This document shows positions 1 to 10,861 of a DNA stretch of 64,000 nucleotides, piece after piece; position 1 is the first letter of the stretch, and every line of letters begins with the position of its first letter. The stretch is taken from NCBI RefSeq assembly GCF_032118995.1, contig NC_092650.1, positions 5,828,001 to 5,892,000 on the forward strand, in the 5' to 3' direction. The stretch is from Asterias amurensis (lineage: Eukaryota > Echinodermata > Asteroidea > Forcipulatida > Asteriidae). The notes under the pieces are model-generated. The model was given only the letters and a program-made list of their open reading frames with translations, did no database searches and was not told where the DNA came from. The position numbers and the translations under genes are program-made.

Positions 1-2
1 AT

Positions 3-2330
3 CTTGAAACGGTGACCGTTGATACGCATTTCTTCCCAGAGTTTCTGAGGACCAACCTGCAGCTAGAGTTGACCCTGTTCATGGTGTGCATCGGCCGAGA
101 GTTCAGAGATACACCGGATGTGAGTTTTTGACAAGGCGTGGTTCTCAAAACTTTTTAGTTGGACTAAGTCGAGTCTGGTGGTATAAAAATACCCCTTTTT
201 ACCTGAAGTTTAGGTGTTGTCGACTTAAACCATAACAAATTCTTTATTAAGTACCCTACTCGCAATTTGATTTAGGCCTGCATGCTCCAGCTTGTTTACT
301 GCACAGCTCAGGTTTAAGGATCATATCACCTTGAAGCTGACCGATTTTCTTTTTGTGAACAAAAACTTTTTCATTTTGTTCTTAAACCTTGACTCGGCAG
401 GGCTGCCTTGGGGCTCCAGTTGAACAGTCCTACACAGCTTACGTCTCCCCTGAGTTTCTGTACCGTTTGAGCACCGACAATAGCCTACTCACTCCCGACA
501 GCATTGCCACATCCTCACAGGTGAGTATTTGGACTAGAAGGGAAGGCATACATTTGGACATTACTCCAAACTAATGATCATAAAATCTGACTTGGTAAGA
601 AACACTGCAGCTGTTGTTCGTAAAAGAACATTTTGAGAAACAATTCCCTTTTAAGGATTGTGGTTTAAGAGAAAGGGATTCAACGAAATGTTCAATCAGA
701 GGACTGTTCATGCAGGAACATTTTTCAGATTGTGTATTTTGCATGGACATTAGTGCTACAAAATGTTCGGTGATTTCTATAAATTTTCTCAGACTAGTTT
801 TATTTGGTTTCTATAAATTTTCACAGACTAGCTTTATTTGGTTATCATAAATTTTCACAGACTAGTTTTATTTGGTTATCTACAGATAACCAAATAAAAT
901 TAGTCTGAGAAAATTTATATATTCATACAGGATTAAACATATTGAACAGCCCCGAAAACCAAAGGTATGCCTATGCTTTGCTTTTTTAAAGGGTCATTCT
1001 ACAGGTGAAATACGAGATACAGACATTTCAAACTAATGTGGTTAATTATGTAAATGTTTTTTATGCACCAACATTTGAATCTGAGACTCGGATTGTGTAT
1101 TGCTTTTAGGATTTTTCTATCATGAATGTTTTTCACTCTGGATGTTTAGAAATATCTCCAAAATGCAACCACCTTTTGAAAGTTGAAATTTTCACAGGTT
1201 ACTTTTGTTGTTTACATCTACATTTTTACAGGATTATAACACTCAAACGGTTCAAAAATCCCCAGATAGACTTTGCCTTCAACACTCAAATTTTTATATC
1301 TGTCCTTCTTCACAGTCCCTCGAGTCACACGACTACATCCACAGCGAAGAAATCCATCGCTCGCTCTTCGTCAACAAGGCTCTCTCTGCCATGTCCAGGG
1401 AGTACACCATAACGAACGTCTTCAGGCTGGTAGAGCGGACTGACCGAACAAAGAGGGACATCCAACGACGCGATGTCAAGGACAAGATTAACGACCCCAT
1501 CGCTGTGCATCAGGCCATTTATTTCAAGGGATGCCCGCCGAACTCCACCCACGTTGCCAAGGTCTACGCCTGCGTCTGCGACAACAAGGGAGAGATGTAT
1601 TCCGAGACTAATTTCAAGTGCGAGAGATCTACAAAAGGGATCGTGTACGAGGTATGAAGATTCGTTTATTTCCCAACATTTATTAACTTGATTCAATTGG
1701 AGTACATTATTATATCGATTGGAGTATCTTTGTTTACAGGGATGACACATTTCAAACTTTTATCTGAATTCAGAGTCGGCCTGGTGAAGAAAATCAGCTG
1801 GTATTTTTTCACACATAAAAAAGTACTATTTTTTTCTTTGATTTACTTCTCTAGTGTCGAGGACGCTGTTCCTTATAAAAGCTTTGTGAAGTCTAAAATC
1901 AAAGGTGTCACAAAGGGCGAAAATATCACCATCTTCTGTAGGATCCCAGTTTAAGAGTTTCTTCTTGACAATGACTCTTACCCATGTAGTGAATTTGCAC
2001 CCCTTTATCTTTTTGCTGTCAAACAAAAACACAAATTTACTTGAGTGCTCTTCCAGAGGTCATGGGTTCAAATTCCACTTTAGCCATTTTTTTTCTTTGT
2101 TCAACGCCAAATAATTTGCAATTAACCCAGTCGGTTTCCATTGTGGTTTGACATTTGATATCCTTTATCTATTTTGATAGGAGGGTGTACCCTCGGATGA
2201 TGCCGAGAATCCTCAAGATGGCGGAGATTCCAAAGAGGAAGAAGATAAGGAAGGGAGTGGTTCTACGGCCGTTTCATCCACTACTATTCTTTTTGTTGGT
2301 CTCACCATACTTCTAGCTGTAGCTTTGTAA
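3..2330 (+). CDS. Unrecognised cell-surface-type protein, 3' four exons (5' partial)
   Basis: I do not recognise this protein. Four exons read through in one frame, all with phase-0 junctions: 3-119 (donor gtgagt at 120), 401-520 (acceptor ggcag, donor gtgagt), 1316-1651 (acceptor cacag, donor gtatga) and 2181-2330 (acceptor gatag, stop taa). The visible part is 241 residues. The third exon has a CVCDNKGE-like cysteine stretch and a basic RxxRDVKDK run. The last exon has an acidic, low-complexity linker (SKEEEDKEGSGS), then a final hydrophobic segment of about 15-18 residues with no cytoplasmic tail. That ending suggests a GPI-anchor signal or a C-terminal membrane anchor. The N-terminus and any signal peptide lie left of the window. 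The exon structure is well supported; the function is unknown. Confidence 0.75.
774..919. repeat. 34-bp tandem repeat ending in an inverted copy (hairpin)
   Basis: Three direct 34-bp units (774-807, 808-841, 842-875, core agactagttttatttgg) are followed by an inverted copy at about 888-919 (ccaaataaaattagtctga). The third unit and the inverted copy can therefore fold into a stem of about 30 bp with a short loop. The repeat lies in the intron between exons 2 and 3 of the unrecognised surface gene. I see no coding potential. Confidence 0.75.
2045..2085 (+). repeat. Possible tRNA-derived SINE remnant
   Basis: A B-box-like stretch, gggttcaaattcc, follows aggtcat in the last intron of the surface gene, as in the tRNA-like heads of SINEs elsewhere in the window. 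No convincing A box or body remains, so this is weak. Confidence 0.25.
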
Positions 2331-4427
2331 ATGGCTCTCCTCCATTCAAACAAACAAATCGGACAGAAACAGCTAAAATCCCACCTTAGGTCCCACAGTC
2401 TGCTTGTTAGTCTCTCCATCCTTCGAGCTTTGACATTGTGCATCGTTCTCAATCCGTTCAACCAAATAGATTAGACGAAAATAACTGAATTTCTACCTTA
2501 AGTAAATTTGCAATTTCCACAAAAGATAATAGGATGTTTACCGGAGCAGTTCCAATATAAAATATCTTGTTCATATCCATTGATTTAGAGATTGTTCCAC
2601 ATTACCGACTAATGTGTGTTTTTTGTCACAGCTTTCAAGTTGTTGATTTTAAACTTCTGTTGATCGGGCGTATTTGGTTGCAACTTGTAGCTCATTATTA
2701 GGATTATTACCAAATGCTTGCCATACTACAGGATTTTCAAACAAATTTTACATCACATTTTGGTGAGAACTTATAGGTATGTGTCTTGGATCGGACGAGT
2801 TGGTCTATAAAAATGCATTTGTAACCGTTTGTTATAAAATGCATATGGTTAGAAAGTTGTTTTAAAAGTAGAATATAATGATCCACACAAGTTTTGCCTC
2901 GAATTTGCATGGTTTTCCTTTTACTTTGGGAAATAACACGTTCGACCATTTATAGGAGTCGTGTTAGTCGATGAGGTAAAAGGAAAACCACGCAATTTCG
3001 TGGCATATTTGTGTAGATCATTGATTTTTACTTTTACAACATCTTTCTACTCATATGCATTTTATATAAAAAACTGTTACTTATAGACCAACTCGTCCGA
3101 TCCATTAACTAAAAAAAGTTTTTGGTTTTGCGTATAAGAATTTTAAAGAATCGGAACAATTTATTGAACGTCTTAAATTTCCCTCAAGAAATTGCAAATT
3201 TACTTAGGTGGTTATTTGGAGAAAGCAATCAAGAGAAAGGTGATCTACGTAATATTATTATATGAACTCCATAATAATATATCTTAAAAAGAAATATTTA
3301 TAAAAAAAATGTATATAATAAATATTTATTTAAACAGTAAAATATTTATTTAAACAGTAAAATGCATATTTGTAGTAGAATAATGTTTGATGTTGTATTA
3401 CTTAAATTATGGTGAGAATGTAAACAATGCTCTTGGAGCTTATTCAGTTATTTGCACTTAATTAGTTTAGTTAAATAAAAAATTGCGGACAACAATAGCC
3501 ATTGTTTATTTAAAAATCACTTAAAGTGCACTTTTGATGTTTGCAGACGAAAGAAATTGCCAAAAATATTTATTTATAAAAAAAAAAAAAATGCTTTACG
3601 GGATTGTTTTGTTTATTTGTGGTTGGATGTGGAATATTAAATAATCTTGTATTTTCATAAAATGTTTGTAGTTTTGTGAAGTGTTTTGTAATTTTGTTTG
3701 GGAGTTTTTGTCTGGGGAGGAAAAAAAGAAAAAGTTGACAGTTACTTTTTAGATCTGCTTGCACCAGCTATATTGTTCAAAAGCAGGCACAATATTTGTC
3801 CTTCTTTTATCATTTTTTGTCTTACAATGAGACGTCCCCTCGACCAATCTAATGAAAGTAGTAGTCCCCGACAATTTCCTTTACCTTCCACAATTTTTTT
3901 TAAACTGAGAAGTCTTCCGATTTTCGAAAATCTACCTTGCTGCAGTAAAATATTTACCAGGACAAATTCTCAAAAGAACATAATCTACACAGATAGATAA
4001 TTTTGTCTACTTTTCCGAAAGGCCATGTTCTGGGGGGGGGGGGCAAAAGTTTGGTACAAAAGGGGATGAATATGCTTTTATACACAAGGCCCGGTGTACA
4101 CAAACATTTTACTTTGTTTTTTTGATATGATTTTAGATAAAATAATATTAACTTCGAAAACGTCTCGCTGTCGCTGATATTAGTGGAAAACTTCCCTCAA
4201 ATGTTTTGGTCTGAAATGATGATTATTTTTTTTAATGAAACAATTAGTTTTGATAGATGTTTAAAAACGGTTGAAAAGTGACCACCTGATTTCTGATGTC
4301 CGAAGTTCGTTCACAGCGCCAACTAAAAAGGTTATACATTGTGGGGTATTTTTATATTTAGTTAGGCAATGTAGCTGTGGTGTTTTTTTGACACATGCCA
4401 CAATGTTGAACAAGAAAATTAAATGAA
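2331..4427. other. AT-rich intergenic stretch
   Basis: This stretch follows the stop codon of the first gene and precedes the first copy of the long repeat Rep1. It holds the foldback element at 2788-3103, a short direct repeat near 3320-3360 (atatttatttaaacagtaaa twice), A/T-rich runs and a G13 run near 4031. I see no gene. Confidence 0.6.
2788..3103. mobile_element. Foldback (MITE-like) element, 316 bp
   Basis: The terminal 23 bp are perfect inverted repeats: 2788-2810 begins ggatcggacgagttggtc and 3081-3103 is its reverse complement. Inside the ends, weaker inverted similarity continues (for example aatgatccacacaagtt against tgtgtagatcattga, and atggttttccttttac against gtaaaaggaaaaccacgc), so the whole element can fold back on itself. 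It has no coding capacity. Its family is unknown. Confidence 0.75.
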
Positions 4428-5845
4428 ACTAGACATTAGGTGTTTGTGAACAAACACAAAGCTGTTCCGTGTTCTTTTGCTTAGATTATGTGGTAAAATG
4501 ACCAAGGAGCCTATAACTGAAAAAAAGTTTGAAATGTTGAATAGTGTCTTGAGTTATGATGCCACTTCCGGTTGACCCGAAAGTAGAGGTCGACATGGGG
4601 TCACGGTAACCTAAGGCTAATCTCCAATGCCCAAGGGGTCTAAAACTGAAAAAAGTTTGAAAATCGGTTCAATGGCACTTGCGATATGGTCCCACTTCCA
4701 GTTCAAATTTTAAGACCTAAGGAGTCTATAACTGAAGAATTTTTTTTAAATCGGTTGTGTAACTCTTGAGATATGGTCCCACTTCCGGTTAACCCGGAAG
4801 TAGAGGTCAACTTGAGGTCACAGTTTTTCAAAATTATTGTCCATGCCCCAAGGAGTCTTCACTACAGACAGTGTAAAAACTGGTCCTGCACTTCTTGAGA
4901 TATGGTGCTGCAAGGATTTTCACTGTCAATAGAGGGCGGTATATAAGATGAGTGGTCCCTAGTTGAATAATGTAAAAACTTTGCATTTGACTTGTTTGAT
5001 TTGGTTGGTTTCTTGAGTTCATGCCAGTATCTTTAGAGTCCATTGCCATGTGACAAACTACTTAATGATAAAATCCTTGTATCTGGTTGGTGGTTTGATG
5101 TTTGATCTAGTTCGAGTGGATTTTACTGAACTCGTAACCACCAAACTCTGCACCTACGATCACCATTTTCTGCTAAATGTGCATGCGCGGAATAAAATGT
5201 GCGAGCTTGGAAGCACACAAACAAAAGAAATCCTTGCTAAGCAGTGTATTTTGCTTGACGTAAGCGCAGAATTCACTGCTGCTTCTAAGCACTGAATCTT
5301 TGCTTCCAGAGCAGAGCACTACATTGGGCCCATTCGCACAAGATTTTTCATAAGGTTTATCGCGATTCAGAACCGCAATGCATTTTGGGAAGGAATATGG
5401 GGCGGTATCTACCAGTTTCTACGACTCGCGCTCGCAACGCCTATACCTTTGTGTGGGTTCAACAGCGCCCTCTCTTGAAATTTTGCGATTTGCGATAAAA
5501 CCTTAATAAGCAAGTTCCCATCATGATACTAGGCCTGGGTGACTAGTGAAATTTACTAACTGGACTAATCGCACCTCAAACCCAACTACGACACTTGTCG
5601 AGATAAATTACGGATTCTCAAGACTTGTGCGGCAAAGTGTTGCAAGCACACGTTATATTATATGTTGCGAATAGTAAGAAGCAACACAACTAAGTGTTTC
5701 ACCAGACAGGTAGTCGGGTCAACGTTTGAGCACGATTATAACAGAGTAGAAAAAAATAGTATTCGCGACTCAAAATAATAATTTGTAGTCGTGACTCAAA
5801 CAATAATTTGTAGTCGCGACTTTAACACTAAAGCACACTAGTCGC
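4428..5845. repeat. Long repeat Rep1, copy 1, left part
   Basis: It begins actagacattaggtgtttg and matches the second copy starting at 47001. The first 500 bp contain diverged tandem units of about 100-120 bp. Each has a phrase like ccaaggagtctataactg, then gatatggtcccacttccgg, then cccggaagtagaggtca. The later part carries gtttgatctagttcgagtgg and the run near 5525 (catcatgatactaggcc), all found again near 47890-48190. A MITE (5353-5503) and an LTR element (5846-10861) were later inserted. The family is unassigned; no ORF above background is visible. Confidence 0.85.
5353..5503. mobile_element. 151-bp MITE with TA target duplication
   Basis: The ends aggtttatcgcg and tgcgataaaacct are inverted. 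The element is flanked by TA at 5351-5352 and 5504-5505. The other Rep1 copy, near 48150, reads catta-tgcaagttccc with no such insert and so serves as the empty site. It has no coding capacity and contains a cagcgccctct motif. Confidence 0.75.
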
Positions 5846-5961
5846 TGTCACATATCCACCCGCCAACAGAGGGCGGTGTTACTCAACATGGCTGATTAAA
5901 CAGTTGTAACAGCTCAGAAATCTCCTCGTTCCTCAATCCTTATTTAGGCCACATGCCAACA
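5846..5961 (+). repeat. 5' LTR, 116 bp
   Basis: It begins tgtcacatatcc and ends catgccaaca, and is matched by the right LTR apart from two substitutions. It contains ccaacagagggcgg (5863-5876), a CTCF-like motif, and gctgattaaacag. Confidence 0.95.
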
Positions 5962-5974
5962 TGGTGGCAGCGGT
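5962..5974 (+). promoter_or_regulatory. Primer-binding site, tRNA-Leu type
   Basis: The 13 bases tggtggcagcggt start immediately after the LTR. They are complementary to the 3' end expected of an animal tRNA-Leu ending in accgctgcca plus CCA. The tRNA assignment is from memory of tRNA-Leu(AAG/TAG) sequences. Confidence 0.7.
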
Positions 5975-6256
5975 AAACTACTATACATGAAAATACATAG
6001 TAAAGACAGTACTTTTAGACACTTTCTGGCGAAATTCTCTGTCAGGAAATTGAAGTTTGACATCGTTTTTGTGCACCAAATCATACGGAGCCAACACAGC
6101 GTTTTGTGTACATCACTACACGTACACACACAGTCACAGACAACGTGCATCACCCGTTCAGTGGCGACCTCAACCCGATCCCGAGCTCCTGCTAACTTGG
6201 TAAGCCGTGCAATCTCCTTCATATTTTAACCACAGTGTCACAACTAAAGTACCGCC

Positions 6257-9200
6257 ATGTCAGAGAACGCAGGATTAAGCCCCAGAATGAACTGGGAAGA
6301 TGCTGACCAAGCCAACTCAATACAGTTATTTCAGCAGCAGTGTGCCTTATATTTTTCTGTCAAAGATATACCTGTTGACAAGCAAGTTGATTACATTCTA
6401 TTGTTCATGGGAGCCACAGGCATAAAGATCTACAACTCATGGAGCCTCACAGAGCCCGAGAAAAAAGACCCTACAGTTGTGTGGTCCAAATTCATGGCAC
6501 AAATTCAGCCCAAAGAGAATTTTCGTGTGGCTAGGCTGTACCTACAGAAGTTTGCTCAACGTGATAGTGAAACAATAGATGATTTTCTCTCTCGACTCAA
6601 ACTTCATGCCCAAAAGTGTGAGTTCAAGGATGATGCTGAGTTCCAGGACCGGGTCATTGAACAGTTCATAGCGGGTGTGAAGTACACTGAAGTCCAGAAA
6701 GATCTTCTCGGCAAGGACAAAACGCTTACAATACAGCAAACCCTTGACCTAGGACGAACACATGAAGCTTCGATCAACCACATGCGTCAGCTTGCCCAAG
6801 TCCAACCGACAGCACCACCTGATGCTGCAACAGTTGATGCCATCCGCTCCAAGCGAACATGCCGTAACTGTGGAGGCACACACCCCTTCCGCCCGAGAGA
6901 CTGTTGCCCGGCATACAACTCAACTTGCCATAAGTGTGGCAAGAAGAACCACTGGCAAAACGTCTGCCGTTCCACTGGTTCCAATGATAGGCAGCCCAGA
7001 ACACGTGATAGACCACCCTCTCGTCGTAAGCCCTGTACTCCCTCTAGAGGGCGCAAGAGGCCTAATCCAAAAGTACACTACATCTCTGAGCAAAATTACG
7101 AGAGTGAGTTTGAAGATGATTTTAATGAGATGGTCATAAGCCCAATCCTTGTCTCAAACATTAGTGCCATACACAATGCTGAGCAGCACGACAGCCCTGA
7201 CACACGAGATGAGGTTTTCACTTTCATCGAGGTGAAACGTGACCGGAAAATGCTGGTGAAGCTCCGCGTCAAAGTCGATACAGGAGCCCAGGGCAACACA
7301 ATACCCCTGAGAATGTACCGCCGCATGTTTCCAGACAGACTTGACTCTGGTGGATTTCCAAGTTCTGACTCTACATCCAACCATAAAGCCATACTGACTG
7401 CTTACAACAACACAAGAATAAAGCAATATGGTTCTACTTCCCTTCTCTGCCGGTATGATGGAAGTGCCTGGGTGACAGCAGATTTCTTCGTCGTGGACTC
7501 TGACGGCCTAGCAATCCTTGGTTTGCCCACTTCTCGCAAACTGCAGCTTGTGACTCTGCACTGTGCAATAACGACACCACAGTGCCCCTCTATCAGCTGC
7601 ACTCAGGATCTACAACGCCAATACCCTGACCAGTTTGACAGGATTGGTAACTTCCCTGGCAAATACCACATCGTCCTGGATGAAAATGCCCACCCTGCAA
7701 TCAGTGCTCCCCGCAAATGCCCCATAAAGATCAAAGATGAATTGAAGTCTGAGCTAGAGAACATGGAGCAACAAGGAGTGATCAGACGCGTCACTGAGCC
7801 GACTGATTGGGTAAGCAGTTTGACAGTCTCCAGACGAGAGAATGGGAAACTGCGTGTCTGCCTCGATCCGAAAGATCTTAACAACGCAATCAAAAGATGT
7901 CACCACAAAACTCCGACCATAGAAGAAATCACCCATAAGTTCTCAGGTGCCAAATTCTTCAGCAAGCTAGATGCCAAGAATGGCTACTGGTCGGTGAAAC
8001 TGGATGACGAAAGCGCTCTACTCACAACATTCAACAGCCCCTTCGGTCGCTATTGCTACTTGAGACTACCCTTTGGCCTAGTGATGAGCCAAGACGTGTT
8101 CCAGCTACGCATGGACCAATTTCTCGAGAGCTGTCCTGGTGCAATTGGCATTGCAGATGACATTGTAGTTTTTGGCGCGACTGAGGCAGAACATGACAAA
8201 AATCTTCATCATCTGATGAAAGCCACCAACCAGTACGGACTGATGTTCAATAGCTCAAAGTGTGCGATCAAGACCCCACAGATAAAGTTCTTTGGTATGA
8301 TCTACGATAAGCATGGTGTACACCCCGACCCAGCGAAGGTTACAGCCATCAAACAGATCAATCCACCTCAGGATAAGACAGGACTCCAGGAATTCCTTGG
8401 CATGGTGACCTATCTCAGTCCCTTCATCCCGAACCTGTCCGACCATACATCTGACCTAAGGGCTCTCCTAAAGAAAGACATTGACTTCATCTGGTCTCCT
8501 TCACATCAGAGGGCTTTCGAGAAAGTCAAAGACCTCATCTGTGCTGAGACGATCCTCACTTACTTTGACCCCTCCAAAAAGACGACCATCCAAGTAGATG
8601 CCTCCATGAAAGGCCTGGGTGCAGCTCTAACCCAAGACGGCAAACCGGTCGCCTTTGCTTCAAAATCCCTCAGTCCGGCAGAACAACGGTATGCCAACAT
8701 AGAGCGTGAACTCCTTGCAGTTGTCTTTGGATGTGAACGTTTTCACACATACATATATGGCGATCATTTCACTGTAGAAAGTGACCACAAGCCCCTGGAG
8801 ATGATTCAGCGCAAATCACTAAAAGCCGCTCCTCCGAGACTGCAGCGAATGCTTCTCCGTCTCCAACCCTACGATGTCACAGTAACCTACAGACCAGGGA
8901 AGGAAATGCTCCTGCCTGATGGCTTATCTCGTCTCCCTGTACCAGACGCCAATCACATAGACCTTGACCTGCATGTGACCTTTGTCCAGTTCACACAACC
9001 GCGCATTCGCTCTCTCCAACATGAAACAGCCTTGGATACCACCCTCATGACACTCAAAGATATAATCATAAAAGGATGGCCAGAGCGACGTCATGACGTC
9101 CCCAAAGCTCTCCATCAGTACTGGCCCTTTCGTGACGAGCTTGCAGTCGAAGATGGACTTATTGTTAAGGGTGAGTGCATTATCATCCCCGCTTCACAGC

Positions 9201-10318
9201 AACAACATGTCCTCCTCCAGCTCCATGAAGGCCACCAGGGTAGCGAAAAAACCAAGCTGAGAGCCAAAGAGTGTGTCTTTTGGGTAGGCATAACCAAAGA
9301 CATCGACACACTTGTGAAAAACTGCCCAACTTGCCAGCGGTTCCAGACAGCACAACCACGAGAAACTCTTCTTCAACACACTGTCCCCACTCGCCCGTGG
9401 CAAGTTGTCGGTACTGACCTGTTCTTCTTCGAAGGTGATAATTTTCTCATCGTGGCTGACTACTACTCAAAGTTTCCATTCATCCGGAAGCTACCAGTGC
9501 CATGCACAAGCCAAGCAGTTGTAAACGCCACCAAACAAATCTTCGCCGAACAAGGTATCCCTGAGAGAGTTGTCAGTGACAATGCCAGACACTACGACTC
9601 AAAACAGTACAAAGATTTCTCCGTCTCATGGTGTTTTGACCATATCACTTCTTCACCCCACTACCCCAGATCCAACGGTTTCATCGAGCGCACAATCCAA
9701 ACAGTCAAGAAAACCATACGAAAGGCTCGATCCAGTGACAGTGATGTAAATATGGCACTCCTCTGTCTTCGAACGACCCCAGTTGACCATACTATTCCCA
9801 GCCCAGCTCAAATCCTCTACAACAGAAAACTCAGAGGCAACTTACCTGCGAAAATCCGCAACTTCCTCGCAGCTCGTGACAAGATCCAAGAGCGTTTGTA
9901 TGAGCGTCAGGGTACCCAGAAACAATACCATGACAGACAAGCCAGAGATCTCCCTCCCCTACGGTCCGGTCAAACCATCTCCATTCTTGACCCCAACAGT
10001 GGCCGTTGGACACCAGCCACTGTAGCGGAGAAATGTCATGAACCGAGGTCATACATAGTCCGCACCCCCAATGGAAGTATCCTCCGTCGCAACTGCAGAC
10101 ACATTCGTGACTTGGAACCAGTCAAGAAGCGAGTGACCTTTGACATTGACCCTCAGACACCCTCACAGTCATCGCCCCAACCTCCAGTCACCACCCCCCA
10201 CGTGTCAACACACCAACCCCACCACCTCTCCATCAACCAACGGTTCAACATCCAGAGTACAAAACTCGCTCTGGAAGACTTGTGCGGAAACCTGAGAAAC
10301 TCTCTTTGTGAACATTAA
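6257..10318 (+). CDS. gag-pol: gag-pol polyprotein frame of the Ty3/gypsy element
   Basis: This is a single 1353-codon frame inside the LTR element. In order it shows: a gag region with two Cys/His zinc-knuckle-like segments (about 6860-6975, the second a clear CX2CX4HX4C); an aspartic protease motif VDTGAQG near 7270; a reverse transcriptase with the catalytic ADD signature near 8155; an RNase H region (QVDAS near 8590); an integrase with an HHCC zinc-binding region (9220-9340) and DDE-type catalytic core (9410-9710); and a C-terminal basic region. The frame appears uninterrupted, so the copy looks whole. Family members act as retrotransposon replication proteins in cytoplasmic particles. 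This is treated as a fossil and no activity is claimed. Confidence 0.95.
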   Translation: MSENAGLSPRMNWEDADQANSIQLFQQQCALYFSVKDIPVDKQVDYILLFMGATGIKIYNSWSLTEPEKKDPTVVWSKFMAQIQPKENFRVARLYLQKFAQRDSETIDDFLSRLKLHAQKCEFKDDAEFQDRVIEQFIAGVKYTEVQKDLLGKDKTLTIQQTLDLGRTHEASINHMRQLAQVQPTAPPDAATVDAIRSKRTCRNCGGTHPFRPRDCCPAYNSTCHKCGKKNHWQNVCRSTGSNDRQPRTRDRPPSRRKPCTPSRGRKRPNPKVHYISEQNYESEFEDDFNEMVISPILVSNISAIHNAEQHDSPDTRDEVFTFIEVKRDRKMLVKLRVKVDTGAQGNTIPLRMYRRMFPDRLDSGGFPSSDSTSNHKAILTAYNNTRIKQYGSTSLLCRYDGSAWVTADFFVVDSDGLAILGLPTSRKLQLVTLHCAITTPQCPSISCTQDLQRQYPDQFDRIGNFPGKYHIVLDENAHPAISAPRKCPIKIKDELKSELENMEQQGVIRRVTEPTDWVSSLTVSRRENGKLRVCLDPKDLNNAIKRCHHKTPTIEEITHKFSGAKFFSKLDAKNGYWSVKLDDESALLTTFNSPFGRYCYLRLPFGLVMSQDVFQLRMDQFLESCPGAIGIADDIVVFGATEAEHDKNLHHLMKATNQYGLMFNSSKCAIKTPQIKFFGMIYDKHGVHPDPAKVTAIKQINPPQDKTGLQEFLGMVTYLSPFIPNLSDHTSDLRALLKKDIDFIWSPSHQRAFEKVKDLICAETILTYFDPSKKTTIQVDASMKGLGAALTQDGKPVAFASKSLSPAEQRYANIERELLAVVFGCERFHTYIYGDHFTVESDHKPLEMIQRKSLKAAPPRLQRMLLRLQPYDVTVTYRPGKEMLLPDGLSRLPVPDANHIDLDLHVTFVQFTQPRIRSLQHETALDTTLMTLKDIIIKGWPERRHDVPKALHQYWPFRDELAVEDGLIVKGECIIIPASQQQHVLLQLHEGHQGSEKTKLRAKECVFWVGITKDIDTLVKNCPTCQRFQTAQPRETLLQHTVPTRPWQVVGTDLFFFEGDNFLIVADYYSKFPFIRKLPVPCTSQAVVNATKQIFAEQGIPERVVSDNARHYDSKQYKDFSVSWCFDHITSSPHYPRSNGFIERTIQTVKKTIRKARSSDSDVNMALLCLRTTPVDHTIPSPAQILYNRKLRGNLPAKIRNFLAARDKIQERLYERQGTQKQYHDRQARDLPPLRSGQTISILDPNSGRWTPATVAEKCHEPRSYIVRTPNGSILRRNCRHIRDLEPVKKRVTFDIDPQTPSQSSPQPPVTTPHVSTHQPHHLSINQRFNIQSTKLALEDLCGNLRNSLCEH

Positions 10319-10734
10319 ACACTCCATCATGATGCCACCCATGATATACTCAAACTTTTACTAAACAAATTTTTCTTGCAAAAACTGATACTCAGTTTCT
10401 TACAAAAAACTCTTCTTTTTGACAAAACCAAAGTTTCTTTTATTTAAACCACACCAGACTCCTCTAGCAACCAAAGACCACAATGCTTCAAACTTTTGAG
10501 TTCATTCACAGAAAACTTTTTATTTTATTTCTAAACCTCATGTGATAGACTGGAAAAAACCTCCAGTGGAATCCTAAAATACAGGATCATTAACCAACCA
10601 TTTTTCTACGGATGAATGCAGTTGATTCATCATTAATTTGATCAAAGAGCACAAAAACCTGTGTTCAACATTATAATTTTGTTGTATTTAAAATCTGTGA
10701 TTTTACACTGTTCTTGGATTCAAATTTTTTTTTT

Positions 10735-10745
10735 TTAAAGGGGGA
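10735..10745 (+). promoter_or_regulatory. Polypurine tract
   Basis: A run reading taaagggggat abuts the start of the right LTR, after a T-rich stretch, as expected for plus-strand priming in LTR elements. Confidence 0.8.
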
Positions 10746-10861
10746 TGTCACATATCCACCCGCCAACAGAGGGCGGTGTTATTCAACATGGCTGATTAAA
10801 CAGTTGTAACAGCTCAGAAGTCTCCTCGTTCCTCAATCCTTATTTAGGCCACATGCCAACA
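10746..10861 (+). repeat. 3' LTR, 116 bp
   Basis: It has the same start (tgtcacatatcc), end (catgccaaca) and length as the left LTR, with two substitutions between them. It carries the same CTCF-like motif. Confidence 0.95.

Noticed and set aside
3698-4000. A 100-codon frame in the first intergenic region
   Set aside because: Low-complexity A/T-rich translation, no splice partners and no family resemblance.
5944-6229. Short frames in the LTR element leader
   Set aside because: They lie in the untranslated leader between LTR and gag-pol, overlap each other on both strands and match no viral gene.
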